Source: Bathynomus jamesi (lineage: Eukaryota; Arthropoda; Malacostraca; Isopoda; Cirolanidae). Taken from it: a stretch of 64,000 nt of DNA. This document shows positions 56,005 to 64,000 of the stretch, piece after piece (positions within the stretch are counted from its first letter, which is position 1; every line of letters starts with the position of its first letter). The DNA lies in contig JAJOZX010005513.1 in assembly GCA_023014485.1 (NCBI GenBank), positions 186,001 to 250,000 on the forward strand. Reading direction: 5' to 3'. Position numbers and translations under genes: made by a program. The notes under the pieces are model-generated. The model ran no database searches and was not told the origin of the DNA. It saw nothing but the letters and a program-made list of their open reading frames with translations.

Positions 56005-57788
56005 TAGGGTGCTCCGAAAATTAAAAGATGTTGAAAAAAGCTCGTAAAACTTTGCTCCCCGGGCTGCTTCTCATTCTTTTATATCATATTAATGCCAGAA
56101 AAAAATATTAGCTACATTGAAACATACTAAGCCTTGGCACCAGGCAGCTGAAAAATATGCTTTATTGAATTAATTTATTATACTTAATACTTACATTTTT
56201 TTTTTTTCAGATTTACCTATCATAAATAGCGTATCTATTAAATAAATCGTAGTTTTACTCGAGTTTATATAAACTTAAATAATTATTACAAAATTTAATA
56301 CTTATTTTTTTGCCAAGAAGAGCAATAATTAATTACTTTTCAATGGCAGAGGGAAACTAATAATAATGATGATGATCCAAATAAAAAAATCAAAGGATAA
56401 TTGAAATATTTCCTTAAGAAAAGATATAATATGGCTAATAGAAAAGCCTATCGAAAAACTCTGCTCTGATGTTCGAATCCCGACGAAGGGGAACATCTTA
56501 CGCTATTTTTTCTACCTAAAAGATGGACAAATGAAGAAAGAGAAATTTAGAAATTTTAACGGTACAATTGCTAAAAAAGTATTAGAAGATACAGAAAAGC
56601 AGTGGATGAAATCAGGAATCGAAACACAACGTAAAGATAAAGTCAAGAAAAAGATTTTAGACCTTTACAAGAATTATAGGACACTCCAAAAAAAGAAAGG
56701 TTCCAATTCCAACAAGGTAAAGGAAGAAAATTTTGTTAGAGACCTTGACTCCTATTTTTTTTATTGCCCATAAAGATGCCGAACGCAGAGTTCAAACTGA
56801 TCGGTTGAGGACGACAGAACAGAAAAAAGAGGATATTGATTTCATAAATGCAATGAAAGAGGGTAGAGAAGTTCTTTTAGGATCCGAAGATAAAAAATAT
56901 CCAAAAAAGGTTCAAGCTAAAAGGAATAGGGAAGAGAATTTCACTTACAGAATGGAGACAGACATGCGAAGAAGAGAGCAACAAGAGGCTTCAACTAGCG
57001 AACTTAACGATGAGATAGACATTGTTGATGAAAATTATTTAGAATTAGATGATAGTGATAATGATGAAAATGTGATTTCGAATTCTGATAAAAAAGAAAA
57101 AAGAAAGCGTTCGAAAACTATCACACTAGAACTTCCACGAAACCCATTCAAAAGTAAAAAAATATCTGAAATGGCTGATCGTTTAAATTTATCTTCTGGC
57201 CAAAGAACTGCATTTATGGCTTCAGGTTGTAGAGCGCCACAGGAAACTAATTCCTGATTTCAAGAAAGGGACACTAAACTATCTTCTGTAAAATCAAAAT
57301 AAGATCAAAACGGACTGTTTATAACTGCCAAAAGGAAGAGGCCCACTCATGCTAAAACAAAAATAAACCTGATGGCTAGTTATAAACAATTACGCAGGAG
57401 TGAGGGGGCATAAACCTCAGTAAAGGCCAATCTTCATCTAATTTCCCTAGAAATAAGAAGAAATACCAAATTTTAAGCTCGTCTGTTTTTTTTTTTTGCA
57501 CATATACTTATACTATATCAATGCTTTGTATTTTTAAATCAATTCTAATTAACCCTAATTTATTTTTGAGGTTTATGTAACTTAATCTAAAGTAATAATA
57601 CCTACAAATCAGACCTAATTGCATAATTCGAAAATCACAAAACCTCAATTTTACATGAGGCTGGTGGCAAAGCTTAATATGTTAGGATCGAGCTAAAAAT
57701 TCCCAAAAGTGTTCAGAAGCATGATACCAATGAGAAAATAACTGGGAAGCAAATATTCAAAATCATGTTTTTTTTTTTTAGCACCCTA
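56005..57788 (+). mobile_element. Third copy of the 547-2777 / 48 kb DDE transposon family, inside the integrase
   Basis: Short matching ends, TAGGGTGCTCC (56005) and the complement of TAGGGTGCTAA (ending 57788), carry a decayed 8-bp duplication: AGCCACAC (55995-56002) against AGCAACAG (57789-57796), with two extra bases on the left. The integrase reading resumes on both sides with codon-level overlap of the duplicated site. The interior carries the N-terminal half of the family transposase only. Confidence 0.65.
56531..57257 (+). pseudogene. N-terminal half of the DDE-family transposase
   Basis: Two overlapping frames, 56531-56773 and 56733-57257, differ by a frame change near 56760. The first has KKKILDLYKNYRTLQKKKGS and ENFVRDLDS. 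The second has TTEQKKEDIDFINAMKEGRE, an acidic stretch (NYLELDDSDNDENV) and ISEMADRLNLSSGQRTAFMA. These align block by block with 2100-1800 (LHEKHRALVKSKG, LELDSLF, REKKDEDIRFYEDQ) and with ISAVAQSLGHDVGD at 48700. The DDE core is absent. It is likely a DNA-binding or oligomerisation module. Confidence 0.6.
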
Positions 57789-58304
57789 AGCAACAGATAT
57801 CTAGAGAATACATCTATTATGAATATAATGTAGCGGTAACCATCGTTATACACAGAATATCTTTGCATGTCTGTTAAATCTGCTTGCAAATAGTCAATCG
57901 AAGCAGCTGTTGTCTTGGCCGTTTTAAACCTTTTTCTCACAGGCTTATGAAGTGTATAAGCGTCCTGCTCCCGCAAAAATATCTCCTTTTTTTCCTACTC
58001 CATAAACACTTCTGTACAATCTATCTACGCCTCCGTAGGAGGCTGGGTTAGAAATGTCATCATAACGTCTTTTTAATATGTTAGCCATTTGCGTATTTTA
58101 GAGGCACGTGGGTAGGGTTGACCGTTGTTTAACCTCTTCTTTCTCCTCTTCAGAGGTGTTACCGCCGGGGGTGATGGCGTCTTCAATTGTGTCAACGTCG
58201 CATGTTCCAGGTCTTTTAACCTGTTCAGATTTCCTATCAATGTTTTGGAGACATTTATTTGTTGTAGTCTTGCTTTAATATGCTTCCATCCTGATGGTGA
58301 GGGT

Positions 58305-58823
58305 CTATCCCACTCTCACCAGATCATGGACAATGTCTACGATATTCGATCCCTGTACCTTTGCTCCTTCCACAGTGATTTCACCTGTATCGGTCCATTG
58401 TATGGCTGGGTCTTCATTCAATAGATTATAAAGACTTAAACCTTTATTCCTCAATGTGTGTGGGAGGGTGCTTTTTAATACATGTTCGATATGTTGTGTG
58501 GCCGGTCCATTAATCTTTGGTTGGTCAACTCTAACGTCGGACACAGGTCCTATGTCACCATGTCCATTGTTTCCCGTGCTGTGCGTAATAACCACGGGAA
58601 TCTCTGTCTGGTTCTTATAATTTTCGTACTCGTGAAGAAATTTCTGCAGAACTTCTTGGTATAGGATTCTTTTCTCATCAGGTGTTTTTTCACTGTTTAA
58701 TAGGGCTAGCAATTCGCTTTCCATTCTTTCAAGTCTGCTTTTACAGGGATCTAGTTCCGCTGGATTCTTTGAACTTTGCAGTGAAGCATACACCTCGTGT
58801 GGAATCACTACCACTTTCTTCAT
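58305..58823 (-). CDS. Polinton PW-type structural protein
   Basis: This 172-codon frame is intact from MKKVVVIPHEVYASLQSSKN to KVQGSNIVDIVHDLVRVG. Polinton proteins of this type share a MKK-VP-E-Y start, a coiled middle (here RLERMESELLALL) and a C-terminal block (QHIEHVLKSTLPHTLRNKGL, IQWTDTGEITVEG, GSNIVDIVHD). The role is unknown, probably virion assembly. The stop precedes the integrase start by about 215 bases, and the gene abuts the preceding small gene with no gap. It is one of the few unbroken frames of the block. Confidence 0.75.
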   Translation of the reverse strand: MKKVVVIPHEVYASLQSSKNPAELDPCKSRLERMESELLALLNSEKTPDEKRILYQEVLQKFLHEYENYKNQTEIPVVITHSTGNNGHGDIGPVSDVRVDQPKINGPATQHIEHVLKSTLPHTLRNKGLSLYNLLNEDPAIQWTDTGEITVEGAKVQGSNIVDIVHDLVRVG

Positions 58824-59083
58824 TATATTAATCTAGTCAGTAAAGGACCCAAAACTGAAAATAAGATGGGGAGGAATGACCCTCCTCTTTGTACAATAAT
58901 TCGTTTTTTCTTCCCTACAGTTTGACTTTTACGAGCGAGTGCACGTATTGTGTTCTTGTAACGGCGTAGGCGAGCCTTCTGAGGTGGATTCATTGATACA
59001 TTGCAATTTATAACGTTAAGACAGAATTCACAGATGCATTTTAAAAAGTCGGAGTCGATATTTTTAATAAACATCTGCAGCAT
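58823..59083 (-). CDS. Polinton small core-like protein
   Basis: An 86-codon frame starts MLQMFIKNIDSDFLKCICEF. The conserved half is basic (KARLRRYKNTIRALARKSQT, GKKKRIIVQRGGSFLPILFS) and ends in a hydrophobic stretch, VLGPLLTRLI. This QRGG-FLP pattern is typical of a small Polinton virion protein compared with adenovirus core peptides. Its stop and the next start overlap at 58823. Confidence 0.7.
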   Translation of the reverse strand: MLQMFIKNIDSDFLKCICEFCLNVINCNVSMNPPQKARLRRYKNTIRALARKSQTVGKKKRIIVQRGGSFLPILFSVLGPLLTRLI

Positions 59084-59138
59084 TGCCTGGGGCAGTCGAT
59101 GATAGATTTTTATTAATTCATGGTATTTACCCTCTTTG

Positions 59139-59763
59139 TCATTCTGGAATATACACCGTTTCAGGTTCGTTTGGAAATATATTTGTTCTTAGAAGCGCCC
59201 TAAACGTGTTTCGCGGATGAAGGTCGCAAAGCAAATATCCGTAACGCGTGCTTGTAGCTTCTTTATAAACTTCCCAAATCTCCTTACGATGATTCGGGAA
59301 TATTTGATTGGCTAATACCCCAATTTGTGATACATCTCTACGTTGCGCGAATAAGACTAGATATTGTGTATTTAACGACACATCGCGCATGTATCTCTGA
59401 AAAATAGATTCTGATTGATGAAGAAGACACTTATGTTAAGATGGTGGGAGAATACTGTAAATGTCTCGGCAAACGTTTTATCCATCTCCGATATGAGATC
59501 GTCAATTACAATGACTGTATGTTCATTTCCTTTTAACGAATTAACGTCATATACGCCTTTGTGGAACAAAATATCATCTTGGTACTCGTTGAACACTGAT
59601 TGATACGCTGAATAGCACCATATAACTATATGCACAAATTTCGAGAACATCTCTCCCTTTTCTTTAATGATTTTAAGCATAAACACAGTTTTACCACATT
59701 CTGTAGGACCAGATATAATTCATGTGGATGGGCTCGTGAACCTGAATTTTTCTACAGAATCCA
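59139..59763 (-). pseudogene. Polinton genome-packaging ATPase (FtsK/HerA type)
   Basis: The Walker A motif GPTECGKTVFMLKI lies near 59707-59666. Walker B is in TVIVIDDLISEM near 59515, and a sensor-like VFFINQNLF lies near 59420. The C-terminal part (59390-59139, SQIGVLANQIF and TRYGYLLCDLHP) is in another frame. An in-frame stop precedes Walker A near 59722. The enzyme pumps DNA into capsids in this virus lineage. It is the right-most recognised gene of the block, transcribed leftward. Confidence 0.85.
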
Positions 59764-60015
59764 TTTCTAACACGTCACACTCCTAAGTGGGTCATTTACA
59801 AAATATAATAAATATTTAAGTGACGACCCTTATATTCTACAGTCTTGCTTTTCGCTTCTCCCACAGAACCGCCATAATCTTTGATGTGTCTATTGTTAAC
59901 TTATTTATTACACATATTTGTAAATATATATACACACCTTGAATATTTCGTTTATTAAATAAATCGTGTCCCAATTGGCGTTTCACTTTCTCCTTTGTGT
60001 GTGTTTTTGTGTGCA

Positions 60016-60076
60016 CAGTAGAAAATTCTAAGCTCTGCCCAGCGTGTGTACAGGAGAAAGTTCTAAGCTCCGCCCA
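60016..60076. repeat. Two 26-bp direct repeats, 35-bp period, between divergent units
   Basis: CAGTAGAAAATTCTAAGCTC (60016) and CAGGAGAAAGTTCTAAGCTC (60051) lie between the leftward ATPase and the rightward ORF at 60193. The position suggests a shared control region, which is inference. Confidence 0.6.
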
Positions 60077-60192
60077 CCTGTATGATTGATCACGAGACTC
60101 CTGCTACCACCTGGGCTTCCCTGCGTGCTCAGTTGATCGCAGTAAGCCTTGGACCTCAGACGTGTATTCTCCCGCGTAGATAGAAAATAGTA

Positions 60193-60437
60193 ATGGCTAC
60201 CTTTAATATTGCGTGTTCGACGTTTATGAAGTGGTATTCTGAAAAGTGTCAAGATGTGGTGGATACTGAAAAAGTCCCTATTCCACCCTCCTTTGATACT
60301 TTTAAGGTTACATTGAATCGTGCGAAGGAGCAAGAGGTACAAATACTCTACGGCTACTCTGGTGAGAGCATTGTAGGATTTCGTAATACAAGTGGTCTTG
60401 AACTATGTTGTAGGACTAAACTTTATAAAAGCTTATA
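60193..60437 (+). pseudogene. Unknown small ORF interrupted by a Tc1 derivative
   Basis: MATFNIACSTFMKWYSEKCQ runs open to the transposon at 60438. Past the transposon, across the TA duplication, the same frame stays open for about 23 more codons and stops at 61466. It would total about 104 residues with no recognised domain. Its position beside the packaging ATPase suggests an accessory gene of the viral block. The insertion is the only evident lesion. Confidence 0.5.
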
Positions 60438-61395
60438 AGCACACCGGACAAAAAATTAGTCACCCCTAATAGCACCGATAGTAGGAAGTTCAAGGTCACA
60501 CAGAGGGCGCTGATGTAGCATTGGTAAGTGACAAGTAGCGGTGACGTAGCACACAGGATCAGATCTGTTTCGTGAGGTGGTGAAGAACAAAGTGTGTGTT
60601 GGATATAGTCTGCAAAATGGGTCGTGAGGCAGACGTTACTCAGTGGCAAAAAGGAGCCATCGTGTTTGGCAGAGCCCACGGACACAAAATGTCTGAAGTA
60701 GCCCAATTTGTTGGTGTGTCAACGCGTACTGTCCAGCGAGTTTACAGAGTGGTGTAGTTCGCAATCAACTGACAATCGACGGCGTAACTGTGGCCGGAAA
60801 ACAATTCTCGACAATAGGGGCCGCCGCCATGTTTCTCGTCTAGTAACTGCAAATCGTTTTCAAACCAGAGAACAATTGCTCCAAGAAACCAATGAGGTTC
60901 TCCAGCGACCAATTTCCGAACGGACATTGCGACGAGAACTGCATGCGATGGACATCTGGAGCAGGGTACCACGGAAGAGGCCGCTGTTAACATCAAGTCA
61001 CAAATTGGCACGTTATAAATGGGCTCAGAGGCACAAAAACCGGACTGCGGCAGATTGGAAACGTGTAATTTGGTCCGATGAGTCCCGTTTTTGTTCTCCA
61101 ATGATGGGAGGCGACGAGTACATCGCAGGTCCAATGAAGCCTTTAATCCTGAATGCGTCGAAGATGTTGTTCAGGCTGGAAACAGAAAGTGAAGCGCAGG
61201 AATAGACACCCACGGACTCTGGCGGAACTTCGGGACCGGCTGATGAACGAGTGGCAGCAAATCGATGTTCAGTACATGCACAACCTCGTAGAGTCTCTGT
61301 CTCGCCGGATTCGTGCGGTTATCAAGGCCAGAGGCGCCGTCACACGTTATTAGGTACATTCTGAGGGGTGACTAATTTTTTGTCCGGTGTGTGCT
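60438..61395 (+). mobile_element. Tc1-like deletion derivative, copy 2
   Basis: The ends AGCACACCGGACAAAAAATT and complement (with an extra GT on the right) have TA at 60436-60437 and 61396-61397. It is almost identical to 38816-39779, including the deletion breakpoint. A one-base loss near 60747 breaks the transposase N-terminal frame, so the remaining frame (60708-61205) starts late. Confidence 0.92.
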
Positions 61396-61466
61396 TATAT
61401 ACCGTGAAGTAAAAGAAAACACGTGCAGAAGAGAAGCAACAGATATGGATAGTGAGTCTTGTTGAT

Positions 61467-62118
61467 GAGTGGTGTGACAAGCGATATTATGTCATGTTAC
61501 ATCATATCGATTACTAGTACCCTGCGACTGAGAATGTAAATCTTGTCATCATGGAGAATTTTAAGTATTTTTATCACTATATTAATATATATGAGGTTTG
61601 TAGTGAGGTTGTGGTTAATGCCCTGTGTGAGTTTTTAACATATTTAGAGACGAGTATCGCTTGTTAAACAAAAAGGAAAAATATGGGCATATGTTCCTCT
61701 CAAATAGTGCACCGGATTGTGAAGATGTTTAGTTTGTGGAAATGAAGGTCTGGTGAGTGATAAAACAGTAAAACCAATATAAAATGTTTAGTTCGTGAAA
61801 ATCCCCTATGCAAAAATGTCTGGTGCGTATTCTGGGGAGTGGGAGTGATAAAACATTAAAACCGTTATTACTTCATGTATCGGAAAATTTCTCAAAACAT
61901 CTACCCAACATCTACCCATAGCATCTATATCGTTGTTTAGGCATGAAATAACACACGCAAAATTTTATGACTCTAGGCTAGGGTTTAAAAATACGTTTTT
62001 GACTACTAAAATATGATTTTCATCGCTCTGCCGGGGGCAGAAGATGATTACCTATTAAGCTAAGATTTTGCAGAGGCTATTTTCTCATGCGTGCGCAAGT
62101 CTTTGTCTCTATTAGAAT
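61467..62118. other. Intergenic, no gene recognised
   Basis: AT-rich. AAAATGTTTAGTTCGTGAAA-like and AGTGATAAAACAGTAAAACC-like segments recur loosely near 61725-61870 (two imperfect tandem copies of about 100 bases). No gene was recognised. Confidence 0.5.
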
Positions 62119-62439
62119 ATGGAAATCGAAAAAAATGTAAAATCGATCCACCCTAGTGTAGGTACAAGAGAGCAGATTAGTGACCCCCCCTCATATGCCG
62201 TTGTTTGTACGTTGTGTATAAATAACGATCGCCCATGCATTGATATACGGCTGATGTGGAAGAATGCTTCTGATAATAACGCTCTTGTCCCTACGCGAAA
62301 CCGTTTCATCCTCGACAGAATGTTTGAAATCGTCGGATTCCGCAAGCTGAAGCCTATATTAGACGCGCGTGTTATGGATATGCTTTATTTTGATACTGTT
62401 CTTGAATACGCATACACCTCTGCTCGATGGGTTTACTGA
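62119..62439 (+). CDS. Unknown ORF, 106 codons
   Basis: MEIEKNVKSIHPSVGTREQI is open to YAYTSARWVY. There is no recognised family. It contains one CTLC pair and an ordered-looking C-terminal half (NRFILDRMFEIVGFRKLKPI). It is in the same orientation as the ORFs at 60193 and 62639. It may be a remnant of a viral accessory gene; nothing more can be said. Confidence 0.35.
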   Translation: MEIEKNVKSIHPSVGTREQISDPPSYAVVCTLCINNDRPCIDIRLMWKNASDNNALVPTRNRFILDRMFEIVGFRKLKPILDARVMDMLYFDTVLEYAYTSARWVY

Positions 62440-62466
62440 GTGTAGGACTGAACAAGGTGAGAATGG

Positions 62467-62649
62467 TCTAGAGCTGGATACTTATTTAAAAAGTTTAGAC
62501 TGAAATATCATGAACTTTGGTACAAAGCACTTGAACGGTACAGGGCTGAGCTCACCTACACCGTTCACCCTGAAGAACTCTTTCTTTATATAATGAGGAG
62601 CTGTCGTAACGATTTAGAAGATTATTTCAAGTGTCGCTATGCAGTGTGA
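62467..62649 (+). pseudogene. Unknown ORF without start, about 60 codons
   Basis: A frame open from about 62467 gives FKKFRLKYHELWYKALERYR and VHPEELFLYIMRSCRNDLED before a stop at 62649. The regular helical pattern suggests a real protein remnant. It overlaps the next ORF by about ten bases in another frame. Confidence 0.35.
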
Positions 62650-62893
62650 AGAAGAGTTCACGATTGGAAAGCTCGGGTCGGTAGAAATAAACCCTCGATT
62701 GGAAAGGCGTCTTTATGAACTTGTATTTAATAATGACGTGGCTAACGATGAACTCTTTGTGCGTGCTTTTGATTGTATTCTAACCATATTTAAAGGTAAC
62801 TTGCCAACCGGATGTAAAGTGGGCACAAAAATAGTACTGAACGATATGAAGGCCATTTATATAGTCCAGATTTCCCTATACCTTGAGCAGTGA
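62639..62893 (+). CDS. Unknown ORF, 84 codons
   Basis: MQCEEEFTIGKLGSVEINPR continues with RLYELVFNNDVANDELFVRA and NLPTGCKVGTKIVLNDMKAI. No family was recognised. Short overlapping plus-strand frames from 62119 to 62893 look like a compact viral-type cluster or one frameshifted gene. Confidence 0.35.
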   Translation: MQCEEEFTIGKLGSVEINPRLERRLYELVFNNDVANDELFVRAFDCILTIFKGNLPTGCKVGTKIVLNDMKAIYIVQISLYLEQ

Positions 62894-63042
62894 AATAACA
62901 TTAAACCGCGTATACAGCGTAATGCAAGGCAATAACGATGTGATTGTAGACTCGATTACGTGTGAGTTTAGTGTATTGCGCAGTAAAACAAAGTGAATGT
63001 ATTTATTTTCAATATATTTAACATAATTGTGTGTGTATATAC

Positions 63043-64000
63043 CAGGGTGTCCCATAAGTCCAGCATCATAGAAGAAATTCATATTTTTCTCTTCCTACAA
63101 ACCACAATTCATATTTTTCTATTTCTACAGGCCATAATGTCTGTGAGCAAGGAAGAACGAATCCAGATAATTCTACTCATAGGAAATCGGAGTCAAAGAG
63201 AGGCCGCTGCTGAATTTAACAGACTGCATCCAGACCGCGAGCCAATAAGGGAACAGGATCCATAGAAGATAAACCACGCAGTGGACCTTCAAGGAGGTCC
63301 ACTGACGATAATACAGCGACTGCTATCCTGGCTCATTTTAACAGAAGTCCCAATAAGTCTCTTCGGCGATTGTCCGCCGAGACAGGAGTGTCAAAAAGTA
63401 GCATCCATCGCATTCTTCAGGCTCACAAATGGCATCCATATTTACTTCAGATCCTACAGAAATTAACCGAATATGATCCCGACCGGCGGATGGAATTTTG
63501 TGAATGGGCTACGGAACAATATGCTCGGGATGCCAATTTCCCGTCCACCATTCTGTTCAGTGACGAGGCTGTTTTTTATGGAAATGGTGAAGTAAATCGA
63601 CAGAATACCCGCTACTGGTCTCAAAACAATCCTCACTGGTATACCTCTTCAAAGGAACAAGGTGCATCTCGGGTGATGGTATGGTGTGGCATTTGGAAGG
63701 ATCGCATCATAGGCCCCCTCTTTTTCGATGAACATGTCACTGGAGGCACCTACCTACGTATGCTCAAGGAAGAAGCATTTCCCAGTGTCTTGAACGAAGG
63801 AGGAAATTTCCCAACATGGTTCCATTCCAGCAAGACGGCGCTCCTGCACATTACAGCACCCAAGTAAGGGAATACCTGTACCAACAATTCCCTGGTCATT
63901 AGATAGGACGTCGAGGGCCTGTGGAATGGCCAGCTAGAAGCCCGGATCTCACGCCACTAGATTTTTATCTCTGGGGCCACTTGAAAGCGCTGGTATACGC
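63043..64000 (+). mobile_element. Tc1/mariner-superfamily element (longest copy, runs off window)
   Basis: The left end CAGGGTGTCCCATAAGTCCA starts at 63043. It is the same family as 25538-26278 and 35246-36003, but keeps both the N-terminal and catalytic regions. The right end lies beyond the window. Confidence 0.9.
63137..64000 (+). pseudogene. Transposase, frameshifted, incomplete at window edge
   Basis: MSVSKEERIQIILLIGNRSQ begins the DNA-binding domain. A deletion near 63248 breaks the frame, and other frames continue through RLSAETGVSKSSIHRILQAH (second helix-turn-helix, 63370). [20 protein letters not shown] (first Asp, about 63560) and RVMVWCGIWKDRIIGPLFFD follow. Another break near 63830 precedes the second Asp region, and [16 protein letters not shown] (third Asp) is near 63940. 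This copy provides the segment missing from 25632. Confidence 0.88.

Larger units (their letters stand above)
55174..58089 (-). pseudogene. Polinton retroviral-type integrase with chromodomain, split and frameshifted
   Basis: This enzyme inserts the Polinton into host DNA. MANILKRRYDD (58089) and YGGVDRLYRSVYG form the N-terminus. QADLTDMQ (first Asp, about 57880) and IIDVFSRY follow. The coding sequence is cut at about 57790 by a transposon that ends at 56005. CTDMGKEF (second Asp, about 55900) and KASLAESS (the catalytic Glu region) resume downstream. The C-terminal chromodomain, FKMENILG to YLVKWLGYPESFNTY, lies at 55390-55290. Frame changes near 57976, 55965, 55830 and 55640 make it inactive. 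It follows the PW-type gene and precedes the penton-like gene, the usual order. Confidence 0.88.

Noticed and set aside
58125..58424. 99-codon plus-strand ORF
   Set aside because: Antisense to the PW-type Polinton gene and its upstream region; no features of its own.

Overview
The window is eukaryotic and looks like repeat-dense arthropod DNA. Malacostracan (decapod-like) crustacean is my best guess. The support is long (TA)n, (CA)n and (GA/CT)n microsatellites, an interstitial run of the arthropod telomere motif (CCTAA/TTAGG), and a repeat mix of mariner/Tc1, hAT, Harbinger, Jockey and CR1/L2 LINEs, Penelope-type palindromes and a Polinton. The species is inference. I found no convincing single-copy host protein gene; nearly everything interpretable is mobile or viral in origin.

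Layout. 1-4370: a minus-strand CR1-like LINE (ORF1 with an SGNH-hydrolase fold, then the endonuclease), split by a DNA transposon at 547-2777 with >200-bp inverted ends and a perfect 9-bp target duplication. 3568-9466: a tandem duplication of about 2.95 kb. 8486-10838: a composite with mariner-type ends that encloses part of a CRESS-DNA (circovirus-like) virus: a stem-loop with a 9-nt loop of origin type, TATA boxes, and a broken capsid gene. 12-19 kb: a decayed mariner, a Jockey LINE and two deletion derivatives of TA-target transposons. 19.3-23.5 kb: a CR1/L2 LINE interrupted by a fold-back element, which is itself interrupted by an element with an 8-bp duplication carrying about 70 copies of a 16-bp minisatellite. 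23.6-26.3 kb: three TA-target elements head to tail. 29.4-30.4 kb: a nested Harbinger. 31.0-31.75 kb: three tRNA-like copies, two of them in a palindrome. 31.9-33.3 and 36.4-38.7 kb: LINEs. 38.8-41.7 kb: more Tc1/mariner derivatives. 42.76-43.09 kb: a palindrome with a hammerhead ribozyme in each arm. 43.8-45.1 kb: a mariner with a nearly intact transposase. 46.3-47.2 kb: a hAT element with exact 8-bp duplications. 48.0-50.5 kb: the catalytic-core copy of the same DDE family that sits at 547-2777.

52.2-59.8 kb is a decayed Polinton/Maverick (adintovirus-like) block on the minus strand in recognisable order: packaging ATPase, small core-like protein, PW-type protein, integrase with chromodomain, penton-like protein, small minor capsid protein, major capsid protein, adenain-like protease. 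No PolB is visible. Its integrase is split by a third copy of the DDE family. Plus-strand ORFs of unknown function follow at 60.2-62.9 kb, one split by a Tc1 deletion derivative. The window ends inside another mariner-family element.

How the parts relate: almost every unit is an insertion into another, so nesting order gives relative ages. The most unusual items are the CRESS-virus capsid and origin held inside mariner ends, the paired hammerhead ribozymes, the three-copy DDE family, and the three-level nest with the minisatellite.
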